Below, piece by piece: positions 37,933 to 47,745 of a stretch of 64,000 nucleotides of DNA. The notes below the pieces were generated by a model. It was not told where the DNA came from. It did no database searches and saw only the letters and a list, made by a program, of their open reading frames with translations. Numbering within the stretch: the first letter of the stretch is position 1; every line of letters begins with the position of its first letter. The stretch covers positions 1,571,511-1,635,510 of the forward strand of contig VZRZ01002225.1 in the NCBI GenBank assembly GCA_013398175.1, in the 5' to 3' direction. Source of the stretch: Climacteris rufus (Eukaryota; Chordata; Aves; Passeriformes; Climacteridae). A program made the translations under genes and the position numbers.

Positions 37933-40280
37933 TTGGATAGGAAGATTTCAAAAGTCTTTTAAACAGGAAGAAACACCTTTCATCCTCAAGTATTTAATCT
38001 GCAGCATATGGCTCCACGTGGCTGCTGCTGTTTCTTTTAAGACAAATACATACCTGAAGATTTTCCACTTCTAGTTACAGCACTCTCTGATGTCTATAAT
38101 GGTCTGGCACCAGAATAAGCAACCTTTACTTTGTATTGCTAAAGAGAGATGAGTAGACCATGAAATAATCCAGTAGTATCTAGCAACACTTCGCATTCAA
38201 AAGCTTAATAGGGAGTCAGTGTCTGCTTCTGTGTGTGGTCTCTTTGCTATTTGGTCTCATAGTTTGTCTGTAGCAAATGGGATTAGTCCGGATAACTGTG
38301 GTAGGACAGTGTGCTTACACTCCTACATTTATTCTGGATAAAAAAATTATTAATCAGAGTACACTGAAGCAGATACCAATGGAAGTTGCTCAGTGTCCTT
38401 TGGATGAGATCTTAAGATTTTATGATTTGCAGATTTCAAAGTTCATTAACAGTAAAATTGAGCTGTAGGATAGTAAAGGGGACTGAGAACTGTTAAAGTT
38501 ACCCTCTTCTCCCCTGTTCTACAGGGAGTGAGCAGGAGATTCAGGAGCAAAGACTAAACCTGAACTCCCAGCATGGACTGGAAGACCAGAACACTTCCAC
38601 CCTTTCTACTTGTGCCTGTCTCACTCTCCTCTAAGAACTCTCCACACCAAAGCTCTGGGGAATGTGGGACTGGGCAGGAGAAGGGGGAATGCTTTGCACC
38701 TCACTGGCAGTTCTATAAACCTCATTAAGTAGAAAAGTTCTGTTCTTTAACAGGTTAGCTAGACTTTCTCAAACACTGTATTTTCCACCTTTTTATTTGG
38801 CTTCTTGCTCTAAGGAATCTCCCTAGAACAGACTTTCACGTGATAGGCTGTCACTGATGGTCAAAAACTATGTCATCATTGACCTTATGTACAACATCAT
38901 TATTTACAGCTAACTGGTTCCTGGGTATGAAAAAGACTTTTGTCCCTATAGAAGAATGAGATTATAACATTTCATCCAGAAATTAAGCCCAGCCTATAGA
39001 TGCCTCATTATGGTTAGTACAGTATTTGATTTCAACAGGTTAAAAAATTGATGGGTCCCATATATGCTTTCTATGTACACTCTAAACTTGCATTAAATGG
39101 TGGGGGTTTAGTTCATTTTATTCGCTTGGGAAAAATAAAATATAATTAATTGTTGTGACCACACTTGTAGGTGAAATGTACATCTCTAATGAGGCTGAAT
39201 GCAGGACAAAGTTGCTGTGTATTGTCTCCCAGCTCCCAAAGTGGTCAGAACAACTTTCAATTCCTTCTCTGAAATAAAGCCTCTGTTTTTAATTAAAAAG
39301 AAGAGTATTTCATAAGGAAAATTCATGTGAGTGTTGTGATTCTTTACCACAGAACAGCAAATGGCATCAAACGTTGTCCTGCTTGTTTCTCAAAGCCTGC
39401 ACAAAGTTTTTAGTCCTTCTAGTACATGTTAGTACATACTCCTGAAGTATATACTAACTGTACTTACTGCATCAATCATACAATGGATCTAAACTTCACA
39501 TACACAAAACAGCTGCCTAAGAAACAAAAGATAAATGTCCTATTTGAGGCCACAGCTATTTTAACACTCTACCCACCTTACTGCGAGACAGAGGCAGTGG
39601 CAGAATCACAAAGCAGTACTGTTCTATCTGTTAGAGGTATCATATAATACTCCAAGAATTCTTCCCAAAAGTGCAAAAAACTTAAAAATAATAATAGTAT
39701 CACTTCACTAAATAAACAGAACATCTCAGAAACTTTCTTGGACAACATAATTTGGATGTTTTCAACATCACTTATTTTATTTCACCACAAACTTACATTT
39801 TATCACATGATTGCTTTCCCAATTATAGTGCAAAATAAAAGGCATCATCAAATAGCTTAATAGGTGCAGAGGAAAATGTAGTTTTTGTACATCAAATGAT
39901 GCAGAAAATAACGTGACAACAGCAACAAAAAAAATCTGTGTTGGGATGGAAAATTATTGCTATGGAGTTATTTGTCCGGTATCTCTTCAATAGAGGAAAG
40001 GGACAGAGCCGCCAGGTCTGATTATTATTTTTCTGATAAAGTGCACACTGGGATAAAGGGAAGATTTCTTCTTCCAAGTAGGGTCTGCAGTCCTTCCAGT
40101 GAGGGTGTAATCTCAACAGTTAAAAGACAAATTGCGTTTATCCATAAAAACAGAAGTCCATGCTTAGGCTGCAGGGTAGGAGATTTAGGCAGAGACACTG
40201 ACAGTTTTTCTTTAGAAAACTGTTTGTATTTTCACCACAATCTACTCAGACACATACTAATAGAATTTTAAAAGGTCTGT

Positions 40281-40560
40281 ACACATCCACCGGTGCTCAG
40301 ATCGCATGTTGATAAGCACCTCCCGGTGATTTTCAGATCTCCAACTCTGCTGTGGACCAGTGATTACCTCTGTCTGCCTAACAATACAGAGCACTAATCT
40401 GTCTCAAAATAGAGGCCCCCCAAAAGCTCAGAGTAGGGACCAGTGGATCATCACAACCCTCCTTTCAAGGGCCTACATCCAGGCTGTGGAGCACAGGTAT
40501 GTATTATTTATGGCTGGGCCTCTGTGTGATTACCTCCAGTTAACTGGAAGCCTCTCTAAA
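40281..40560. promoter_or_regulatory. Candidate conserved regulatory segment
   Basis: Moderately GC-rich, non-repetitive DNA immediately left of the CpG-rich segment, with a hairpin-forming sequence at 40288-40328. It is less AT-biased than its surroundings and has no coding content or recognised transposon, the texture expected of a conserved non-coding element. This is inference only; the boundary is approximate. Confidence 0.3.
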
Positions 40561-41050
40561 ACAAAGGTTGCTCCAGTCTTGCTCGCCATTGGCACGAGGC
40601 CCTCCGCGCTCCTGTTCTCCCCCGCTGCTGTAAGCAGACATAACAGCCCTCGGTCTAATTAGCTATCTTTAAGGCAGGGCTAAGTGGGCTCAGTGGGGGG
40701 AAGAAGTTTTCTCGAGCCCCTCCAAGCCTCTCCTTGGCTCTGGCAGGCAGAGCGTGCGCAGCCTCCGAGAGGCACCGCAAACTCACTGACATTATGTCCA
40801 CGGGTTATCATTATCATCTTTTTTTTTAAAAAAACCTGATCGATCGCTCCTGACCACAATGATGCTTCAGGGCATCTCTGCCTCTTCTGGGGAGTGATTG
40901 ACCATTGGGTATCATTAAAGACAGAGGTGAGAGGAGGGAGGGAGGCAGGCGAGGGGAAGACTGAGGCAGCTGCATTAGCAGCACTGGCTCCTCCTTGCGC
41001 ACGCCTCTCCCTCCCGGACACTGCTGACCTTTCACTCAGGAGCGAGTTGG
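40561..41050. promoter_or_regulatory. CpG-enriched segment, possible promoter/enhancer
   Basis: I count 19 CpG dinucleotides in 490 bases, against about 4 in the first 600 bases of the window. GC content is visibly higher, with clusters such as 'cctccgcgctcc', 'agcgtgcgcagcctccgaga' and 'ttgcgcacgcc'. A TAATTA homeodomain core lies next to 'gctatcttt' near 40656-40670, and a G/A-rich tract follows at 40922-40958. Minus-strand frames of 69 and 113 codons overlap here, but the longer one opens with GTG, not ATG, and has a low-complexity alanine-rich start. I take this as a regulatory or transcription-start-like island rather than a coding exon. No TATA box or downstream exon could be tied to it. 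Confidence 0.4.
40922..40958. repeat. G/A-rich low-complexity tract
   Basis: Purine-only or nearly purine-only sequence with repeated GGAGGG units. It is part of the CpG-enriched segment and has weak G-quadruplex potential. Confidence 0.65.
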
Positions 41051-42899
41051 AGTCAGGAGAGATTTAATTGAATGGCTTCCTCAGATGTGTTTGGGGTTTG
41101 GGTGATGGAGGAGGAGGATACAGCACTGAGAAGAGAGAAGGTGGGGGGAAAGGAACAGAAAAGAAAAGGAAAAAAAAGAAAAAACAACAACTTTGGATGA
41201 CCTTCAAAGGCTAATTGCTCAGCTCTTTCTAGGCCTGGGCTTTGGCTTGCATGGGGATCCTGGCATTGGCAGGGCATGGGCTGTCCTTCCCTGGGCATAG
41301 GCACCTCCACTGCAGCAGTTCAGCTGCCCAGGCACTCTCCATTACCCTCCCGGTACAACCAAACATAGCAAAATCAGCCACTTCTGTCCCTTTTGGGTGA
41401 TGCCACACAGGCAGAGGAAGGGTCATCCCCAGTTCCAAGGCTGTCTCACTCATTGGAGAAAGGTCTTGAGAGGGGTGGAGGAAACAGCTAGTGTTCCTCT
41501 GAAAGTGCATAAATACACAATTGTGCACAGATATTTTCTTGTCTTTTTAACACTGTATTTTTCTTCAGTTTGAGTACAGAAGCAGACAGAAATAAAACCA
41601 GAGGAGGTGCCAGCCACTGTTCTGGTGCTTGCCCTTTTCCACTCATCTCCCATGTACTTGGGTTTGTCTCCTTTGTTTGTGCCTGGGACTCTGTACCTTG
41701 GCAGTGCTACCCACACACCTTCTGCTCCTCCTCTTCTTTCCTCTCCCTTCCCTGCATGTCCCCCTCAATGCAAGCTCCCCCCTTTCCATTTTAACATAAC
41801 TAAAAAGGAACGAACGGATCTCAGCTGAGTTAAATGGGTGACAAGGGAGATGGAAAGAAGGAAATTCATCCCTTCTTGTCTTTGAGAGCAAATTAATTAG
41901 GCCCAGGCCCCCTGTGAGTGGGTAAGGGAAAGGCTGAGGATTGGCTTGTTTGGGCTTCCTCTGAAGGCAAAAGCGGCCTTGGACACACATACAGAGAAAG
42001 GATTTTTAAAGGATCATGTAAGAAGATCAACAGATAAGCAGCTAATTTTGTGTACTTAGGGAGAAAATGAGTGCATTCACTCCCACTGGAATAGCCAGAG
42101 TGATGGGATGAGAGGAAGGAAAACGAGAAGGAAGCAAGGAAAAGGCTTAAGGTATTTCACCATTACTGCTGATGGCCAAAATTAAAGATTTATACTCCCT
42201 GATAGGGTACTCTGGCTACAGCTTTCACAGTGACTGTGCATGTGTATATATATCTATATACATACATATATAGATATAGATTTTTCTTTATACAGCTCAG
42301 TTATTTCAAGAATTTTCATCAGAAAACCACTTTTAAACTAATTGGAGTCTGTGGAGAGGAAACCTCATTTTTGGTTCAAATGAATTTTCTGAAAATGTCA
42401 TTTGATTCGGGAAATATGACTGATCTGCCCGATTTCTTGATAAGAAATGAAATGAGCCGTTGTCCTTCAGGATATCATAGACTTGAAATGGGGGATTTTA
42501 TGGTTAACGCCATCAGATAGAAGTGTCCTACTTTGAAAGGAGAAGTCCATCAGCCCCAGGGAAAGGCTGAAGACTGAATTTTGTCTCTAAATCCACAGCT
42601 GCAGCTAGAGCTGGCACAGAGCAGTGACAGATTTTTTTTATTTCCCAAGCAATAATTACAAGATAAATAACAATAAATAACAGTGATTAATAACAACTAG
42701 TAGTTAGTACTTTTTCAGCTCTTCATTTTATTTCATAATTTTTCCCCTCAGTGATGTGTTCAGTGCTGACCACATAGCTAAAATTAATCCACAACATTAC
42801 AACACTTTAGCTTTTAATTAATTCACATAGAGTAAACCTGTACTTGGAGATGGCTGACTTAGCGCAACAGAAACAACATCTCTTGGATGTCAGTGTAAC
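41051..42899. other. Non-coding stretch with purine and pyrimidine tracts
   Basis: It contains an A/G-rich run (about 41150-41192), a C/T-rich run (about 41715-41790) and an AT cruciform-like repeat (42249-42278). Overlapping frames of 70-115 codons on both strands arise from the biased tracts. No gene is recognised. Confidence 0.6.
42249..42278. repeat. AT-rich inverted repeat
   Basis: TATATCTATATA (42249-42260) and TATATAGATATA (42267-42278) are exact reverse complements with a 6-base spacer. The arms are 12 bp, but they are built from TA steps, so a slippage origin is likely. Confidence 0.8.
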
Positions 42900-42995
42900 C
42901 TTGCTAACTCCATTTTTTTATGGAAAAACTAAAAGACAAGATAAGTGACTTTCCCAAGGCCACAAAAGGAATTAGTCAGAGAGACAAGAAAGTCC
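42900..42995 (-). mobile_element. MIR/CORE-SINE, reverse orientation
   Basis: The + strand carries 'ctccatttttttatggaaaa', 'actaaaagacaagataagtg' and 'actttcccaaggccaca', then 'gaattagtcagagagacaag'. This is the reverse-complement MIR order ('ccccattttacagatgagga', 'gaggttaagtaacttgccca', 'aggtcacac', 'tagtaagtggcagag'). About 95 bases are clear; flanking parts are too decayed to call. Confidence 0.72.
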
Positions 42996-44344
42996 CTCAA
43001 AGTCCTTGCTGGAGGGCTGGCACCATTACTTAGTTTATCTTTTTCATAGCAGCATATATGCAAATAGAAATGGAGTCATATGGATAAAAAAAAATGAGAT
43101 TAGGGACAAGAGAAAAGGCAAAGAGAGAAAGCCAAATAAGTGTAAGTAAATGTTCAAAAAGGCTCATTCAAGCTAATATTGAAGAAGCAGCTTTAAACAA
43201 AACAGGAAGGAGCAAACTGAGTGAGACTTAAGTGATTTGGGTAGAAGGCTGGTTTGCAGAAATATTGTTTGCAGAGGTTTGACAGGTTATGAAGTTTGGA
43301 TGAAAACTTTCAGTTATTGAAATGTGGGCTTATTGTTCTATGCCATCTGGCCTCCTGCCCACACTGAGTGCTCAACAAGCTGTCACCAAAGTTTATGGCA
43401 AAAAGCCTGTGGGGCTTTGCTAGGAGTGCAAGGAGGTCTTTACAGAGCAACACCTATTTTATGCTCTGTTTGATCCAGGAAAGAAGGCAGATGCTACCAC
43501 AAGTTTCCCCTTAACTTTAGGGCACTCCAAGGAAAAAAATCCAACATGAAGAAACAGAAGCAAAGAAAACCCATGTTTTAGACAAGAAATATTTAAGGAA
43601 CACAAAATGTCTCAGAACAGCATTTATTTTGCTAATATGGCATCTTGCTAGTGGAAAAATTACCAATTATTTCACTGACACTACTAAACTGGTTTCTCCT
43701 GTTCACTTAGTGGTGGGACAGACCATTTTTTAAATACACAGAATGGAGGCACCAAAATTATGTACTACTATAACCTTTTCCCTGCAAAATGGGGGGGGAA
43801 AAAAGGGTTTCTGTGATAGATCACTGATTATTCTCAATGCCTAAATCTAAAATGTGATAGAAATATTTTACTCCACCCAAAACTGTACATCAGTGGACAC
43901 TTCATGTTACGGACCTTATCAGCCATGGCTCCCCAACACTCACTGCAGGAATGGATGAGACAGGACTCAGTAGTGGTCAACAGGAAGAAAAATTCTTTGA
44001 TTGCTGCTTAAAGAGTATCTCTGTCTACAAAACATTACCTTGCCCACAGTCTCTGTCAGGCCTGATCTGCTTCAAGTTTTCATCCATGGGAATGATGTCT
44101 AGAGTCGCTTTTTGCAACCACTCTGAGATAAGCAGGTGCAAAATGAGTGTGGTAATTTCTTGCCTGAGCAGTGGTTTAAGAGTATTGCATGAGACCTGGT
44201 TCTGCTTCCTTTTCCACTGCTAGCTTTGAGTGTGTAGGAAATTTCTGTATAGTGTGAAAAAAAATCCTACATGAAAGAAAAATGTTTCAGTCAGGAGGAA
44301 ATCATATTGCAATACATAACTCTGAATCTCAGGCATAAGTATTA
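42996..44344. other. Non-coding stretch, no gene seen
   Basis: AT-rich, with a short G-then-A homopolymer pair near 43791-43804. A 90-codon frame at 43951-44223 has several cysteines but no recognisable domain pattern. Confidence 0.6.
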
Positions 44345-44600
44345 CAGATGGAAAAGAATTATTAGGTCATCTAGACTTGTGCATGATTGTTCCCTACAGT
44401 ATATTCCCCAGTTCTAAAACTAGTCTAGTTTTAATTGACACTGGCAATGGGCTTTCCATCATGTTCCTTGGGAGGCTGTTCCACTGCCTGAACTCAGTAT
44501 TAAGAAATATTTCCTGATACTCATCCAAAGTCTTCATTGTTTAATTTTGTCTTATACGACCAATACGCTCCTCTTTATACAGCATTCTGCAGGATGAAGC
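44345..44600 (-). mobile_element. CR1-type LINE 3' UTR fragment, reverse orientation
   Basis: On the + strand 'attattaggtcatctagact' opens the element's 3' end in reverse complement. It is followed by 'gattgttccctacagtatat', 'ccttgggaggctgttccact', 'gcctgaactcagtattaaga' and 'aatatttcctgatactcatc'. These match, in order, the 3' UTR of CR1 LINEs of the type common in turtles and crocodilians and present as old copies in birds; the complement contains the familiar 'cagtggaacagcctcccaag'. No coding part is attached, so this is a 5'-truncated insertion. Divergence is moderate. The right end is uncertain. Confidence 0.78.
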
Positions 44601-45129
44601 ACAAGCTACCACTACCTTTCCCCAACAAGACATCTCTGCTTATGTGCACCTAATGTATTCATTTCATTGGGTGGATAAATGTATCTGATATACAGCATTC
44701 TCTAAACACAACATACATTTGTTTTGTACAGCAACTGCTGAATAAAGAGCAGGCCTGAAAGAATTACAGTAGTGGAGATTTTGATGTACGAATAGTTAGA
44801 AGAGCAGAAGAGAACACATAACTCAGCCCCAGATTGCACCCTCAAGAAATCACGTTGAGATTCCCAACAGGTAAACACCTTGACAAATCCTTACTAACTT
44901 GATGAAAGCAGTTCACAAAAATATCGTAAGAGCACAGAGTGGATAACACAGGAGATGGATCAATTTCTTTCCCTACACTGCTACAGTGCCCTGTTTAGCT
45001 AGAGATAGAGTAATGTTCTAGTACATGTAAGAAAGATTAAAAAATATCTAAGGATCTCAGGAAAAAATATGTAATTACATAGGAAATGCAATGTAGAGAA
45101 TTCCACTTACAATCATAGAACATTTTTTT
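44601..45129. other. Non-coding stretch, no gene seen
   Basis: AT-rich sequence between the CR1 fragment and a possible MIR. Nothing recognisable. Confidence 0.6.
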
Positions 45130-45220
45130 ATCTTCAAACTGCTGTACAAACACACTCCAAATGAGTAATTGATTTACTTTTACAGATCCCCATAGAACAG
45201 GTAAGTGTTGCTCCCAGACG
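45130..45220 (-). mobile_element. Probable MIR/CORE-SINE fragment, reverse orientation
   Basis: 'aaactgctgtacaaacacac' followed by 'gagtaattgatttact' and 'cccatagaacaggtaagtgt' is collinear with the 3' half of a sauropsid MIR in reverse complement ('agcactttacaaacattaat', then 'cctatgaggtaggtaagtat'). The conserved core ('cccattttacagatgaggaa') does not follow clearly, so the call is weaker than the other MIR copies. Confidence 0.42.
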
Positions 45221-47599
45221 GACTTGGGGGCTCATCCTAAGGAGTGCTGAGTAGATAGCTTCCCAATATTTCAGAGAAGACTGAAAGCTTCTGTGTGTGT
45301 TTTTAAATGCCACTGTGACAACACCTCGCACCCAGCTTCAGTTCTTCTGTGTACCAGGTCAAAATCCCTGAGATTACACAACAAAAAACACTGGTCTTGT
45401 AGAAGCTCACACTGCCCTATCAAAAAATGAAAATGTTTTAATGGACTTATTTTGTAGTAACAGGCATTATAGTAGGCTGTGCATCATCTGTTCTCATCTC
45501 TCTAACTTCACATTGGACTAGGTATCAATTGTCCTCCAACATAAAGACAACACAAACACTAAGTAAAATCTTGAAGACAATGCCAACTTTTGATAAGCTG
45601 TCCCATTCTGCTGATACCCGCAAAAGACATGCATTGTATCTGTTCTGTAAGTACCAGACCTTGCAGTAGATCACATTGTGCCATTCATGACTATTAATAA
45701 ACACAGAACCAAACCTTTAACATTACAGCTCATAAGAAAATGGTCAGGGCAGAAAAAAGGCAATGTGATGTGGTGCTCAGAGATGCATCCATAGCTGTGA
45801 TCCACCATGATCCAGCTAGTTGGTGACAGAGGAATTTGGTATCCAAGATGAAGAGGGTAGTACATGTTGTTGTCCATGTATGTAAGCATCTCAAGGGTGG
45901 CAAAGCCCTCCTGGATGCTATGAAAGAATAACAAGTCCCCTGGAAACACTGCTCACTACAGCAAAGTATCTAGGGTCTGACCACCACTCCTGTTCAACTA
46001 GCAGCTGTATTAATAGTTGGTTGAGTTCAAAGAGTCTGAGCGCACGACCATCACCTATCCTACTACTCCCATGTTCCATATTTTACAAAGCACAGCACAA
46101 GATACTTGCAGAAACAAGACAATTGCCCTCATGTGCACTGGGCAGGGACAGAAGAGAAGGAGCAGAGACCAGACAGAAGAAGCAGGAAAGGATGCTCTTT
46201 AAACAATCTATAAAGTGTTAATGGGCATTGACTGTTGCATAATTTCAAGTAAGCACATAACTGCTAATTTTAAGTTGCTCACCCAAGTTGCAGTTATTTG
46301 CTTTAGATACTCAGATCTTTTTCCTTTTGAAGTAGTCATTCAATTTCTTGAAGTGACACTTGAGTACAAATCTTTTGAAAAGACTATATAAGTCCAGGGA
46401 TGGAAAAGCACTAGCAATAGAAAACATTCTTTACCAGGGAGAAGAATGAAAAAATTCCCAGCCATATCAGTCTGTAACAATCTGAGAAGCAGGCATACAT
46501 GGAATACAGGCATTTGGAACCAAATTAAAGGCCATTTCCCTTAATATATTTTTATCCAACACTTAGACACTTCAATTACTTCTGCTGTGATCACTGGTTA
46601 AGGGATCTCCCACCCTTTACACCCAACCTGCATCATTCCTCTCATCCCTGCAGTGCTCTTAGCAATGTTCTTCTAATGTTGTTCCATGACCTTCCTCTCC
46701 ACACCCTCAAGAAAATAGACTATAAAATATATATCACCATAAATCCAAATGTGAGAGAATGAGTTTACCATGTACTGAAATCTAAGCTTTAAGAATTACA
46801 GCAGAATTCTCCATCACTGGCATCAGTAAAGGCTAAACAAAAATGCCTCTGTGCAGTCAAAATCTAAAAATGACACCTATCTTTTTTTTTTTGTGACCAA
46901 CTCCCAAAGTGCCTTGGGAAAAAGAATTCACATAAAAATCCACTTCCACTCTTTCTCCTATCCCTCCTCCAGGTGAGTGACAGAAAGAGCACTGTTTGGT
47001 CTCACAGGGAATTTTCCCACTTGTGAGATGTTCACTAAACCCCCCATAACAACCACCCCTGAAAGAGCTCTGTAGTACAGCTGGAAACTCAAGTATTGCC
47101 CACACTGACAATAATGAAATATATGGAGGGGTGGATGAGAAGGAAAGGGTGAAGAATGGATCCCAGGCTGAATGACAGCCTCTGGAACCTCTCCTTCTCC
47201 TTGCTGGACCTGTTAAATCCACAGTTAGTGGTGGCCTCAGGGAGGATAGGGCACCATAGCATGAGTCCCTGTCAGGATCAATAAAGCAAGGGATTGAATA
47301 CCCCCATTTGGATGCCTGGAGCAACCTGTGACCAAACCAAAGGAAAAAATAAGGCAAAGAATGCATTTTACTTATCTTATAAAGAACATATTTTCAAAAA
47401 TCTAATCTTCTAAGGATCTGAGTAGCTTCAGGGTTTTGTTTATATTTTTCATTTAGGAGTCTCCCCTGGGTCTTTTCTTTGCCAGGAGCACAGTGGGCAA
47501 AATCAGGATCTTTGGCTTCCCCAATGTGCTCAAGAACTCTATGGATAATTTAAGCTTTCCTACTGCAGTAAAACAGAAAGTTCATAAAAATAAATAGAG
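45221..47599. other. Non-coding stretch, includes a 169-codon chance frame
   Basis: The longest open frame of the window lies here on the minus strand (46857-47366). Its translation is rich in Ser, Gly and aromatic residues with no domain I recognise, and the local sequence is GC-richer (about 46960-47300), which lowers stop-codon frequency. I therefore do not call it a gene. Confidence 0.55.
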
Positions 47600-47745
47600 T
47601 AATACTTTGCACTCATTCCACAGGAGGCCTCTACTTCATAAAAACTAGTCAGTGAAACATCTCTTAGAAGAAGGTAACTGTTGTTTTCCCATTTGACAGA
47701 TGTGAAAGGAGATACAGGATGTGTCAGAACCACCTAAGTCACTGA
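47600..47745 (-). mobile_element. MIR/CORE-SINE, reverse orientation
   Basis: 'gttttcccatttgacagatg' followed by 'tgaaaggagatacagg', 'tgtgtcagaaccacctaagt' and 'cactgag' keeps the order of the MIR core in reverse complement ('ccccattttacagatgagga', 'actgaggcacagagaggtta', 'agtaacttgcccaaggtcac'). The upstream part 'taatactttgcactcattcc' also fits the MIR 3' region. The copy is old and diverged. Confidence 0.58.

Larger units (their letters stand above)
34641..40280. other. Non-coding stretch, no gene seen
   Basis: AT-rich sequence containing a strong inverted repeat (35922-35961), an imperfect small tandem repeat (37901-37932) and a T/G-rich tract (about 36750-36785). The region 38520-38720 is somewhat GC-richer but has no recognised content. 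Confidence 0.62.

Noticed and set aside
40680..41021. 113-codon minus-strand frame in the CpG-rich segment
   Set aside because: The frame opens with GTG rather than ATG, begins with a low-complexity Ala/Arg stretch and has no recognised domain. It is better explained by GC-rich regulatory DNA.
42469..42500. 'atatcatagacttgaaatgg', resembling a CR1 3' terminus
   Set aside because: No further CR1 blocks follow in either direction.
46857..47366. 169-codon minus-strand open frame, longest in the window
   Set aside because: No recognisable domain, low-complexity Ser/Gly/aromatic composition, no splice or promoter context. It lies in a GC-richer stretch where stops are rarer, so chance is the simplest explanation.
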